Source: Lojkania enalia
Taxonomy: Eukaryota; Ascomycota; Dothideomycetes; Pleosporales
Length of the DNA stretch: 64,000 nt
NCBI GenBank assembly: GCA_010094045.1
Contig: ML986676.1
Location: 124,001-188,000, forward strand
Direction: 5' to 3'
Below the pieces are notes generated by a model. That model made no database searches and was not told the DNA's origin. It saw nothing but the letters and a program-made list of their open reading frames with translations. Positions 37,203 through 48,909 of the stretch are shown here, piece by piece. The stretch's first letter is position 1. Each line of letters begins with the position of its first letter. A program made the translations under genes and the position numbers.

Positions 37203-40200
37203 TACCCCCCCAGCTATAGTAAATAGTAAAGCTGCCTTCTAGTTAACTAGTCTAAGTACCTTTATAAGACCGAGCTACTTTAAAAAGGTAAGATACTTCT
37301 GTTTAGGCAGTACCTTTATAAAACTATCTGCTAGTATCTAGTTTATTAGCTTCTAGCTAACCTATAACCTTCCTACTTTAACTTCTTATTAAATCTACAT
37401 CTAATAAGTAGCTATATAACGTAACCTAGTCTATAGTTTATCTACTACTTTAATAGTAATACCTACTATCTACTAATTGTTATAAAATAGCGTAGGAACT
37501 ATCTCTATACTAAACCCTATATAATTAAAGATCCTAGTCTACTATTATAGCTTACTACCTATTATAGATAGAGCTAGCAGCTTAGCCTTATTATTAACTT
37601 AATAACCGAGCGTTATATTATTACTTTCTAGTTAATAGGCAGGCTATAGAGTTTAAATAGATGGCCCTATAAGCTATAATATATCTTCTAATTATCTATA
37701 AACGTTATATCTAATATTCTATAAAATAGTAGTTTATACTTATTACTAAAGTAGATTGTATTTTCTTAATCTAGTTTAGATACTTATAAGTCTAGCTCTC
37801 TCGTACTAATTATATATCTTTAAATATACTCTACTACTTAAATATAATTCTATCTTAGATTCTTAAGATAGGTTACTAGAACTAAATAAGCTCTTAAGAT
37901 ATCTAGGCGTATATAAACTACTAGATATTTTAGAAATCCGACTAGCTGCTAATAATATCTAGTTCTCTAATAGTTTAGCTCCTATATACTTAATACTAGA
38001 TAGTTATTAACTAGAGGTACTATAAGATAACTTCTCTACCTCTACTTCTATAGTTTATACTTAGCTGCAACTTTATTAATAAACGAGTTTTAACTAAGCT
38101 AGATTTTACCTGTATTCTAGTCTCGGACTATTCTAATTCTTAGGAACTACTAGAGCTATCTAAATAAGCGTAGCTTATACTATAATTTTAAGCCTACTTT
38201 AAATTACTAATATATAGTAAGGTAGTTTAGGTAGACTAGAACGACTATATTATTAATATAGAAGAATACTATTAAGCTCTTACTTCTAAATAGATATAAG
38301 ACTTTCTAGATTAACTATAGTTCTAGCTTAAGCAGCGAGCTCTTAAGGTACTTATACTAGAGTAGAGGAGCATCTCTTAGGCTATAGAAAGCTTTCCTTA
38401 TTTCTAGCAGCTTACCTAGCTTCTATATAAATCCTTCTAATATATAGGCGTATATTAGTCTATCTAGTAGTATATTTAAGAAAGCGTTAGTAATATCGTA
38501 TTAATAGGCGTATAGTCTAAAAGCTGCTACTAGAGTAACTAGGAATCGGAATACTTATACTGCTAGAGTAGCTATATATATATCTCCCCAGTCCTACTAT
38601 AGATCTCTTCTAACAACTAGCCTAACTTTAAACTTATATAGATATCTATCCTTATCGAATTTATATACAAATACCTATATTAGCGGTAGAAACTTAATCT
38701 CTAGCTATATACTAGCTCTAGTCTCTATTATATAAACTAGACAGCCCTTACTATAGTAGCTCTAAAGCTCTACTACTACTACTTTCTTAAATTCGATTCT
38801 AAATAGATACCTTTTAAGCTATTCCTATCGCTTTAGTAGAAGTAGCAGCTAATTTCTATATAGACTGATCCTAGGCTAATTAGCTAGTATATTACTACTT
38901 ATCTTCTACTATAACGCTTCTATAAACGCTGTATAGTATATGCGGGGTATTTTACAAGTTCTAGTCTCTATAATATTTCTAGTATTAAGCTAACTACTAA
39001 TTTTATCGCGTCTATTTATATTATTTAATTATTAGTCTAGAGCCTCTACTTCTAGCTTAATCTAATACTAGCTTTTAGAGAGGCTAGTTATTACCTCTAA
39101 ATACTCGTTATAATCGTTTTAACTACACGGTTCTAGGGTATCTTCTAGCGTTATAATACCGCTAACTACTAGATGCTCTACTCTAGCCGGCTTACTTAAT
39201 TATTACTAACCTAGCTTCTACTTAATTTACTTTTTAATCTATTACTTAAACTTGTTATCTAACGTTTTCTTACGCGATTAAGGAGTTAATTAATCTAGCA
39301 TCTATTTAAGCTCTATATTATTTAGCTTATAACTCTTCTTAATATTAAATACTATAGCTACTAGATATAGCGTTTACTTATCTAAAAAGATAAGATCTTT
39401 ATATAATTCTGCAGGTAGTAGAATAATATCTCTAGTCCTAATAACTCTATCTAACTCTAGTATCTAGATATAATAGATATTTATAGAGTTATATTCTATA
39501 AAGTATCTAATTAGTATATAAGATTATAACTTCTCTCTCTAATATAGATAATAATTTAGGATATATACCTTAGCTTCTAACACGCTAAAATAAGCTACTA
39601 ATAGTCTAGTTCTACGTACTATCTTATATAGGGTATACTAGTCTAGAGCTTCAGTTGGTATTTTATTAAGGAGATAGACTGCTAAGAGTAGGTATTTATT
39701 TAATACCTCTATTAGTAGCCCTACGTCTATCTTTATAGCTCTTCCCTATACGACTAGTAACTATCCTACTCTCTCTATTAGACTATTCTACTCCTTAGTA
39801 TACTCTACTTATAGTTCTATTAAGATTCTTAGATTTTTAAAGATATTAAGTATTTTAGAATATCCGCGCTTACTATTAAACTTAATAGCTTTAACTTACG
39901 TATTAAATTAAGCTTTAAGCTTAACTAGTAATTTCTATACTATATATTATAGTATTATTATATTCTTATTTAGTAGGTAGTAGACCTTATACTATCTACT
40001 ATACTAGTAGACTATATAGAATATTTAGAGGTTTCTATTATAGTAGCGTTCTAACCGATCGCGTATCTAGACTAGATCTATCTCTAGTCTCTTAAATAGT
40101 CCCTAGGCTGGTTTTTAAGAAGCTCTCCAACTTACTATCTTTTAGAGCTTAGACTAGATATAGATAGTATATTCTATCTACTTTAGAGCTTAATTTCTCT

Positions 40201-41114
40201 ACTACTATAGCTGCTACTATATTCTCTACTACTACTTAATTAACTTAAGCTTATTAATATAAGCAGGTAGATAAGCGACTACCTTCTAGCTAGTATAGCC
40301 GAATACCCTATAAGCTTATATAGGTGTAAGTTCTAGCTACTTATAAGCTATATAAGAAGGCTTTAGTCTATACTATACTATATATACTAATAGAGATAGT
40401 TATATACTATCTTTTATATCTATCAGCTAATACTTAAACGTATACTTAAGATAGTATATAATATTCGACGGATCTATCTAATATAGATAGTCTCGTCCTA
40501 AGTTAAAATAGATCCCTACTATACTATAGTATAAGAGACTAACTATACTTGTAAATATCTCTAAGATATATATTATATATAAGAGTAGAATAGTTTTAAT
40601 TCTAGTAGACGTCTATACTTATAGCTAGACTTTTCCCTATTCTTAAATTAGTAGTAGCTATCCCCCTATATACACGTAGTCGTCTAGTCTAGATTACTAT
40701 ATCGTTCTTTAGCTATAAGACTTACTATTAGTAATATATATATTTAAGCTAGAATTTATAATCTATCTATTAAATAATAATAGTTAATACTAATACTATT
40801 TAGCCTATATAACTCTAAGTTATAGAGCTAAAGCTACTATAGATCTTACTAATTAACTTAGGTTTAGAGTTACTATTACTACTAGTTCTAATAGTTAACG
40901 CCTATTATTCTATCTTTTTATTATACTTAATACTAGTACTAAGATTATTATAGAGTCTATAGAGTTTATTAACTCTACTAATTCTACTACTAGTTACTTC
41001 TTAGTATTATAGAATACCTTTAACCTAGATAATCTTAATATTCTAAGTTTCTAGAATTTCTACTTAATATCTTAATCTAGCTACTAGCTTAATAGATATA
41101 GTATTAAATTAATA

Positions 41115-42963
41115 ACGTATTCTACTATCGAAGCAGCTAAACTATCGAAGCGGCCACTTTTTCTTAGCATTATAAATACTACGTACGAACTATAATAAAT
41201 CCATAATACGACCTTCTATTAATTTAATAAGAAGGTAGAATTAAGCTTACCTTACAGGCGTATAAATTAGGCTAGTTTAAGAGCGTATAACGCGCTGCTA
41301 TAGCTTTTAATATACGATATTAATAACTCTCTACTCAACTTTACGGAATCGTATTTCGCCCTCGTATACAACTAAATTACTAGAAACTTATAGTAACCGA
41401 AGAATAAACAATCGTACAATATATTCTTAACCTGAATTTATAAGGATTTGCGCCCCAGCTATATAAGGTAGCAGATATAGTAGATAAACTATTAGGCGTG
41501 TATAGTAGAATACCTATAAGAAAGAATTAGCCTAAATAATTTATAGCGCGTATAGACAAGCTTAAAACAGCCTTTAATTAAGTAAAGGATTGCTAAAGAA
41601 TAAAATAAGAGAATCTAGAGGTTATCAATATATAGTTTAAACTCGTATAGGATATAATTGCAAAATATAGTATATATAATAATAATATCTATAACTTTAA
41701 TAAAACAGGCTTTTAGATAGATATTATTAATACTATAAAAGTTGTTATAGGTTTAGAACGTTATATAAAGCCTATTCTTATATAACTAGGTAATTGTAAA
41801 TAGGTTATAGTTATCTAGAGTATCTACACTACTATATATACGACCCTACTATTTATTATTTATAAAGGACACGTCTATATCTCTATATAGTATAAAGAAG
41901 TAGGTATACTATATAATTGGAAAATTTTAGTCTCTAAGAACGGCTAGATAAATAACGCGCTTAGTCTTAAGTAGCTAAAGTACTTTAATAAGTATATAAA
42001 GATACGTTAGGTAGAATTATACAGGCTACTTATTTTAGACGGCTATAAAAGCTACCTTAACCAGAAATTTAAAGATTACTACCTTATACGAAAGATCCTA
42101 ATACTTTATATACCTTCTTATTTATTGTATATACTTCAGCCTCTTAATATAGTTTACTTCTTACTATTAAAGCTGAAGTACTTATAGCGTATATAAGACT
42201 TAGCGCGCTAACGCATCTACTATATTAATAAAGAAGGCTTCCTTTCAGCCTTTAAGAACGCGTTTTTTAATATATTTACGTATAAGAACTATTAAAAGGC
42301 CTTTAAAGCAATAGGAATTATTCTTCTAAACGCGTAGATTGTATTAGATCGCCTTAATATACAACTATATACCCTACTAGAACTACTTCTATAAGAAGAC
42401 TCTTAGTAGTCTAAAACTCTAAGTAATATATATAAATTTAGGTTACAATTAATACTTATATAAAAGTTCTTTATACGATTACTAAAAGAGGCGTAAGAAG
42501 GATTCTTACAGCTTATAAAAGGTGCTGAATTAATGCTATATTAGAATACACTTCTTTAAACTTGTAACTCTAAGCTTAAAAGGTAATTAGAAGAAGTAAC
42601 TAAGTATAAAACGCGTAAAAGAAAGTATATTTAATATAGTAGTACAGTATTATATAATAAGGGATCTTTATATATAGCTGCTAAAGCATCTATAGGCTCT
42701 TAACTCTTTAAGAAGACTCGTAGTACTGATATTTAAGAAAGGGCTCAACCAGCTCAACGCTACTATAGTAACTGTAGTAAGACTGGATATAACGCTCGTA
42801 CGTGCTAAAAGGATAGTAGGGAAAATTCTAAATTAGATAAAAGTATATTATATATAGAATCTCTTATTAGTATTAAGTAAATTAACTTTTTATATATAGT
42901 GTTCGTTGTACTAAGAAAAAATAGCTGTTTTAATAGTTTGGCCGCTTTAATAGTAGAATATAT
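41115..42963 (+). mobile_element. Fot-III transposon, complete 1849 bp
   Basis: Plus-strand Fot-III copy inside Copia-M, TA duplicated at 41,113-41,114 and 42,964-42,965, the same length as the copy at 28,561-30,409. Each TIR has the AAGCGGCT-type unit twice at 17-bp spacing. The degenerate transposase lies at about 41,390-42,880, with the first catalytic motif near 41,690, the second (Leu-Ile-Leu-Asp-Gly, Asp kept) near 42,033 and the zinc knuckle near 42,757-42,805. The two copies differ mainly by RIP-type transitions. Confidence 0.92.
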
Positions 42964-44077
42964 TATATAGATACTATTTAAATTTATAACTATTTTTATA
43001 GAAGTAAACTATTTATTTTAATTACTAAGGTTTCTAGCTACTATTAGTCTACTACAACTACTATGGTTATTATAGTATAATATTAAGCGTTATAAATATC
43101 TCTAACTCTAATATAACTAGTCTAATAGAACGATAGTATAATATATATTAGACTACTAGGTCTAAAATACTTATATATAGCTTATTATCTACTTTAGACT
43201 TAATAAGTAGCGATAGTTTATTTACTATCTAACTATTATCTAAGCTCTTAACTATAAGAATAAAGTTCTATTAAACTCGATTCTTATATACTTCTAATAT
43301 ATTTACTAAGTTTATAACGCGTATTATTTTAAGCTAATTCTTAAACTCAGTATTTAGGTTCCTCTTTTTTAGCTGTATTTTAAGCGTCTAGTATTAAGCC
43401 TGCAGCTATATATTATACTTAACTTTACTTAGGTAGAGATATTTCTTAAGAGTCTACAGTCGATTATATATAGTTTTATAGTCTATAATTAGATAGATAT
43501 ATTAAATTACTATTATCCTCGATATCTCCTGCGTAAATTCTCTAAGAGCCTTCTCTTTCTATAGCTACTACGCCTTACTACAACTATATATTTTATACTA
43601 GACTTTATATTTTACCAATTTTTAATTAGTTAGATCTATAATATCTACTTTAGTATCTACTACTTTAGTATTACTAACTATTCTATAGAAATCTCCGAAC
43701 TACTTCTTAATTAGCTTTTTAGCGTCTAGTTAAAGGACTAGCTTCTTACTAAAGTCTAGGTCTATATATTTCTAGAGCTAGTTCCGGTCCGCGCTATCCT
43801 TCTATAGAAATAGCTATTATATCTAGTACTCTAGCTTATCGAGAATAACTATAGCCTTAATAATAAGAAGGTCTAATTCTATTATCTTTTTAATATACTA
43901 TATTACGTTAATCTATTAAAGTTTCTACTATAACTAGTTCTAAGCTTTTTAACTTTCTAACTAGTCTAGTAATATTAAAGTAACTAAGGTTTTAATAAAC
44001 GAGATATAATTAACTAACTAAGCCTATATTAATTAGCTCTAGTCTATTTATATAGAATATAGTAGTAGTTAAAAAGC

Positions 44078-44092
44078 TTCTAGGCTTATAAC
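44078..44092 (-). other. Copia-M primer-binding site, half initiator-tRNA-Met type
   Basis: Directly inside the 5' LTR, the minus strand reads GTTATAAGCCTAGAA. With RIP changes reversed (GTTATGAGCCCAG...), it is complementary to the anticodon arm of initiator tRNA-Met, as in Copia-1. Two unrelated LTR families sharing the motif in the same position supports the assignment. Confidence 0.62.
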
Positions 44093-44218
44093 TATTAGAG
44101 CTAGCTAGCTCTAATAAAGGTTGGAAAAACTGCGTCTATTAACTAGAAATACGAGATATATTATATATATATCTCTAGATCTATTAAGAAGTTAACTATA
44201 AATAGTTTAGCTGTAATA
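44093..44218 (-). repeat. Copia-M 5' LTR (126 bp)
   Basis: Right-hand LTR of the minus-strand Copia-M, equal in length to the left one and flanked on the right by the target copy TTATA (44,219-44,223). After it the Fot-VII transposase resumes. Confidence 0.9.
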
Positions 44219-44223
44219 TTATA

Positions 44224-44324
44224 TAGCTTCTAGTAAAACTATTAATAATAGTATATAAAGCTTTATATTAGACTTTAATATTACTATCTCTAGATTATAT
44301 AGAATTAGACTAGTACTTTAAAAG
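44224..44324 (-). mobile_element. Fot-VII transposon (segment 2 of 5)
   Basis: About 100 bp of the Fot-VII transposase between the Copia-M insertion and a solo LTR. It lines up with 9700-9775 of the Fot-II copy and with its own neighbours on either side. The last five bases AAAAG (44,320-44,324) are the target copy of the solo LTR. Confidence 0.8.
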
Positions 44325-44603
44325 TATAATAGTATAGGTAAGATAATAGGTTTAAATATAATATAAATCTATTTAGAGGTATATAAAAATATATAGAGGT
44401 TTAAAGACCTAGAAATTCTATTAATATTTATAAGTCTTATATAAAAGGATATAGAAAAACTACTAAACTACTTATAAGGGAGTATATAACTATATATAGA
44501 TAGAAAAAGAAGTAGAGTTAGAGGTAGAATAAAATAAGTAAAAAGCTTTAGGATAAGGTTATATATAAAGCTTTTTATAGAACGATTTCTTTATATTATT
44601 ATA
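44325..44603 (-). repeat. Solo LTR of the Gypsy-H/I family (279 bp)
   Basis: A single LTR, start TATAATAG and end CTTTATATTATTATA, the same length and orientation as the Gypsy-I LTR at 57,910-58,188. It is flanked by the 5-bp target duplication AAAAG at 44,320-44,324 and 44,604-44,608 with no internal Gypsy sequence. This is the expected product of LTR-LTR recombination after insertion into the Fot-VII element. Confidence 0.9.
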
Positions 44604-44608
44604 AAAAG

Positions 44609-44909
44609 CTTATATAAATATTTTCTTTTATAATTAACTAGTTAAAGATAGTACGGAATACTAGTAGAAATTTAAGCTTAGTAATATAGTTAATATAGTT
44701 GTATATAAGGCTATTAACCTAGTACCTATACGCCCGTTTTAATAGCGAGAAATAGCTAATATCTAGTAGTTATAAGAGGTATAATAAGTATAATAGTATA
44801 TAGAAAGTATATATATTATTTTTCTTATAGATCTTCTAAAATTTAAATAAGTTATAGCTTTTATAACTATTGAATATAAGTAGTTAGCGCGCGTCTACTT
44901 TACACTCTA
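44609..44909 (-). mobile_element. Fot-VII transposon, central transposase (segment 3 of 5)
   Basis: Continues the Fot-VII transposase after the solo LTR: the region between the third and second catalytic blocks, with remnants of the Cys-Tyr-Ser-like second block near 44,870. It ends at the TA 44,908-44,909 where a Fot-I copy entered. Confidence 0.82.
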
Positions 44910-46651
44910 ATATACTTTATAAGCGAGCGGCCTATATAAGCGAGCGGTCTACCCTATTACTAAAACGCGATACCTAAGCTTTTAATAATAATATAATAAT
45001 AAAATAATAAAAATATAGCCTAAAACGAGAATTAAGTAAACTTAGCTCTCTTAGCTACTAAAAGAAGCTAAATAAAAAGTAAAAGACGTACTGCTTTAAT
45101 ATTTAATATAATTTAAACAACTGTATATTAATAATATACTAGAATCTACTTATAGTATAATTATAAGCCTAACTTAAAGAGACTAATAAAACCTAAAGAG
45201 GAGGTTATTATTTAATATATACTTAACCTAGATTCGCGAGGATTTACGCCTATTTTAGCTACTATATAAGATATAACTAATAGCTTACTTACTAAACGCG
45301 GTATAGGCTAAATTAGTATATATTAGCCTAGAAACTTTATTAGACGTACTTCTAAGCTTAAGATACGCCTAAATTAGCTTTATAATTGCTAGAGAGTTCT
45401 ATATAAAAATTCTAAAGTAATTAAAGGCTAGTTTAAGCTTATATAGTATACTAAAGAGAAGTATAATATTATATATAAAGATATATATAATTTTAACAAA
45501 TCTAGCTTTTAAATAGGCGTTATCTTATTACAACTAGTTATTATAGATATAGAGAGATGTAATTAACTAAAGGTAATTTAATTAGGTAATTATAAATGGA
45601 TTTTAGTAATTTAGGGGATTAATACTACTAGTTAAGTGCTTCTACCCTTTATTATTATCGCTAGTTACTACTATCTCTCTACCTAGTATAAAAGCGACGA
45701 TATACCTAAGAACTAGGCTATTATAGTTAGTAAAAACGGCTGGACAATAAATAAACTTAGTATTAAATAGTTAAAGTATTTTTATAGATATATAAAGGAT
45801 TTTATAGTAGGCGCGCGTCGACTACTAATCTTTAATAGCTATAATAGCTATAACTCGCTTAATTTCTAGAAACTCTGCGAGAAATAGGGTATTATTCTAC
45901 TCTATATACTAGCTTATTTAATACACCTATTATAGCTACTAGATATAGGCTATTTCTTACTATTAAAACGTATATATAGAAATTAGATCTTAGTTTTAGT
46001 ATGTAATTATATTAACTATATTATAAAATTTAAGTTCTTTCTAGCCTTTAAAGCTGCTTTTAATATATTAATTATAAAGGATAATATCTATATAAGCTTT
46101 TAAGGAGCTAGTCTAGTTCTATTTAATCTAAAAGCAGTACTTTTAAAACTTAATATAAAGCTTCGTATACTAATACTACTAGTATAAGATAATATCCTAT
46201 AAAAAGTAAAAATACTAAATAATACGCGCGAGCTAGAAGCTTAATTAATATTAATTTATAATCAGATTTAAAGAGATATAAACTCTTTATTAGCTTCTAT
46301 TATTAAGAAGCTAAATTAGCTTCTATTATTAAAAAGCTAAATTAGCTTAAGAAAGACTTTATAAAAGTAATATATTAGATCGGGTTAATATATAATAAAA
46401 TTGTCAGCCTTTAAAAAGCAAATAAAGTAGTATTAAAATAGAAACAGTAGAAAAAAAGGCGGATTTAAGTATAAGGGACCCTAATAAAAGTATAAAAAGA
46501 GATAATTATTACTAAAAAGAATGATAAGAAGGAAACTCGAGCTATAATACCCTAATTTAAGGTGTAATTAGGTACGAGCGGATAGTATAAAACGTATTAT
46601 AGCTGCTATAGTAAAATTAGGTATAATTCTTATATATACTAGAAGGATATA
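44910..46651 (+). mobile_element. Fot-I transposon carrying another Fot-I (segment 1)
   Basis: Plus-strand Fot-I copy: left TIR with two 17-bp units, N-terminal region from about 45,165, first catalytic motif near 45,490, second near 45,825, third near 45,905-45,955, zinc knuckle near 46,597-46,640. A 26-bp tandem duplication at 46,290-46,341 (TTAGCTTCTATTATTAA...) makes it 26 bp longer than 1854 and would shift the frame. At 46,650-46,651 a second Fot-I copy is inserted just behind the zinc knuckle. It resumes at 48,508. Confidence 0.9.
46290..46341. repeat. 26-bp tandem duplication in a Fot-I transposase
   Basis: Two adjacent 26-bp copies (46,290-46,315 and 46,316-46,341) differing by one base. 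Other Fot-I copies, for example near 48,037-48,062, have a single copy. It is not a multiple of three. Confidence 0.85.
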
Positions 46652-48505
46652 ACGTACCTTATAAGCGAGCAGCCTATATAAGCGAGCGGTCCACCCCATT
46701 ACTAAAACGCAACACCTAAGCTTTCAACAATAATATAATAACAAAATAATAAGAATATAGCCTAAAACGAGAATAAAGTAAATTTAGCCCTCTTAACTAC
46801 TAAAAGAGGCTAAATAAATAGCGAAAGACGCGCTACTTTAATATTTAATACAATTTAAATAACCGTATACTAACAACGCGCTAGAATCTACTTACAGTAT
46901 AATTGTAAACCTAACTCGAAGAGACTAACGAAACCTAAAGAGAAGGTTATTATCTAATATATACTTAACCTAGATTCGCGAGGATTTGCGCCTACTTTAG
47001 CTACTATACGAGATATAGCTAATAGCTTACTTGCTAAGCGCGGTATGGGCTAGATTAATATATATTAGCCTAAAAACTTTGTTAGATATACTTCTAAGCT
47101 TAAGACACGCCTAAATTAGCCTTATAATCGCTAGAAAGCTCTATACAAAGATCCTAAGGTAATTAAAGGCTGGTTTAAGCTTGTATAGCGTACTAAGGAG
47201 AAGTATAGTATTATAGATAAGGATATATATAACTTCGACGAATCTAGCTTTTAAATAGGTGTTATCTTATTATAACTAGTTATTACAGGTATAGAGAGAT
47301 ATAATCGACTAAAGGCAATTTAATTAGATAATTATAAATAGATTTTAGTAATTTAGGGGATTAATACTGCTAGCTGGGCGCTCCTACTCTTTATTATTAT
47401 TACTAGCTACTACTATCTCTCTACCTAGTATAAAGGCGATAATATACCTAAGAACTGGGCTATTATAGTTAGTAAGAACAGCTAGACAATAAATAAACTC
47501 GGTATTAAGTAGTTAAAGTACTTTTATAGATATATAAAGGATCGTATAGTAGGCGCGCGTCGACTACTAATCTTTAATAGCTATAACAGCTATAACTTAC
47601 TTAATTTCTAGAAACTCTGCGAGGAATAGAGCATTATTCTACTCTATATACCAGCTCATTTATTACACCTATTATAGCTACTAGATATAGGCTGCTTCTT
47701 ACTATTAAAGCGTATATATAGAAATCAGATCTTAGTCTTAGCACGCAATTATATTAACTATATTATAAAACTTAAGTTCTTTTCAGGTTTTAAAGCTGCT
47801 TTTAATATATTAATTATAAAGGATAATATCTATACAAGCTTTTAAGGAGCTGGTCTAGTCCTATTTAATCTAGAAGCGGTACTTTTAAAGCTTAATATAA
47901 AGCTTTGTACGCTAATACTACTAGTATAAGATAATATTCTATAAGAAGTAAAAATACTAAGTAACGCGCGCGAGCTAGAAGCTTAATTAATATTAATTAA
48001 TAATCGTATTTAAAGGGATATAAGTTCTTCGCCAGCTTCTATTATTAAAAAGCTAAATCAGCTTGAGAAAGGCTCTATAAAAGTAATATATCAGATCGGG
48101 TTAATACGCGATAAAATCGTCAGCCTTTAAGAAGCGAATAAAGTAGTAATAAAATAGAAACAGCGGAAAAAAAGGCAGATTCAAGCGCAAGGGACCCTAA
48201 TAAAAGTATAAGGAGAGATGATTATTACTGAAAAGGATGATAAGGAGGAAACTCGGGCTATAATGCGCCAATTTAGGGTGCGATTAGGTACGAGTAGACA
48301 GTATAAAGCGTGCTATAGCTGCTACGGTAAGACTGGACATAATTCTTATATATACTAGAAGGATGTAGAGGTTTCTATAGAATAATCGCACAAGTTGTAA
48401 ATTGCTATTATATTACTTAGTTGTTAAGCTATACGTATATAAAGGTTGAAAAAGTTGATGGGGTGGACCGCTCGCTTATATGGGCCGCTCGCTTGTAAGG
48501 TACGT
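46652..48505 (+). mobile_element. Fot-I transposon, complete 1854 bp, best-preserved Fot-I copy
   Basis: Plus-strand Fot-I element nested in another Fot-I, TA duplicated at 46,650-46,651 and 48,506-48,507. It keeps more CA and TG dinucleotides than its neighbours, so it is among the youngest or least RIPed. The transposase spans about 46,910-48,370, with an N-terminal Tc5/CENP-B-like helix-turn-helix region near 46,915-47,130. The first catalytic block, Asn-Phe-Asp-Glu, has its Asp intact at 47,231-47,247. In the second block near 47,567 the Asp has become Asn. The third block, Pro-Ala-His ... Leu-Asp-Ile-Gly-Cys-Phe, at 47,651-47,698 keeps its Asp. The C-terminal zinc knuckle is near 48,311-48,353 with Gly-His kept. 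Both TIRs have two 17-bp units. Stops still break the frame. Confidence 0.94.
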
Positions 48506-48507
48506 TA

Positions 48508-48645
48508 GAAGTTTTTATAGAATAATTATATAAGTTGTAAATTACTATTATATTATTTAATTATTAAGCTATACGTATATAAAGGTTAAAAAAGTTAATA
48601 GAGTAGACTACTCGCTTATATAGGCTGCTTACTTATAAGGTACGT
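48508..48645 (+). mobile_element. Fot-I transposon, 3' tail and right TIR (segment 2)
   Basis: The remaining 138 bp of the Fot-I copy that starts at 44,910. It repeats the sequence just before the right end of the inner copy (48,370-48,505). The TIR ends ...CTTATAAGGTACGT at 48,645 and is followed by TA (48,646-48,647). The two pieces sum to 1880 bp. Confidence 0.88.
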
Positions 48646-48647
48646 TA

Positions 48648-48816
48648 CTATATACTTAATAAAGTACTATAGCTAGATAATACTAAGCTTATTTATAGTC
48701 TAGCTATTATTATTAAAACTAATAGCCTAATCGCCTAATATATTATTATTCTTATATTAGATAGAGAGGTAATACTAGCTAGTAAAGATAATAAAAGTAG
48801 AATTATCTATCTAGTA
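48648..48816 (-). mobile_element. Fot-VII transposon (segment 4 of 5)
   Basis: About 170 bp of the Fot-VII transposase around the second catalytic block and the conserved stretch before it, alignable to 10,080-10,250 of the Fot-II copy. It ends at the TA 48,815-48,816, where a Fot-VI element is inserted. Confidence 0.82.
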
Positions 48817-48909
48817 ATATATTTTATAAGCGAGTCGCCTACCTAAGTAAGTTGCCTACTTTTACTAAAAAGTTATACCCTACCTACTTATAATATAATA
48901 TAGTAACTA
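48817..48909 (+). mobile_element. Fot-VI transposon, 5' TIR (segment 1)
   Basis: Left end of a Fot-VI element: RIPed ATATATTTTATAAGCGAG followed by two 17-bp units (ATAAGCGAGTCGCCTAC, then CTAAGTAAGTTGCCTAC). After 93 bp it is interrupted by a Fot-III copy at a TA (48,908-48,909) and resumes at 50,760. The two parts sum to 1854 bp. Confidence 0.85.

Larger units (their letters stand above)
37077..44218 (-). mobile_element. Copia-M LTR retrotransposon, complete (about 5.3 kb without insert)
   Basis: A minus-strand Ty1/Copia element with two 126-bp LTRs and identical target copies TTATA at 37,072-37,076 and 44,219-44,223. From the 5' side (right): the primer-binding site at 44,078-44,092; gag at about 44,060-42,970 and on the other side of a Fot-III insertion (41,115-42,963); and integrase at about 40,600-39,700. 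Reverse transcriptase is at about 38,760-37,850, including Arg-Leu-Val-Val-Arg near 38,630 and a Tyr-Asp-Ile-Thr-Asn-Ala-Phe-Leu-Asn block near 38,490. RNase H is at about 37,720-37,300, and the polypurine tract (minus-strand G run) at 37,203-37,214. Without the Fot-III element it is 5291 bp. Stops are frequent. It is a different Copia family from Copia-1 (LTR length and sequence differ). Confidence 0.9.

Noticed and set aside
46652..48505. A possibly active Fot-I transposase
   Set aside because: Although the best-preserved copy, it has many in-frame stops and the second catalytic Asp is replaced by Asn.
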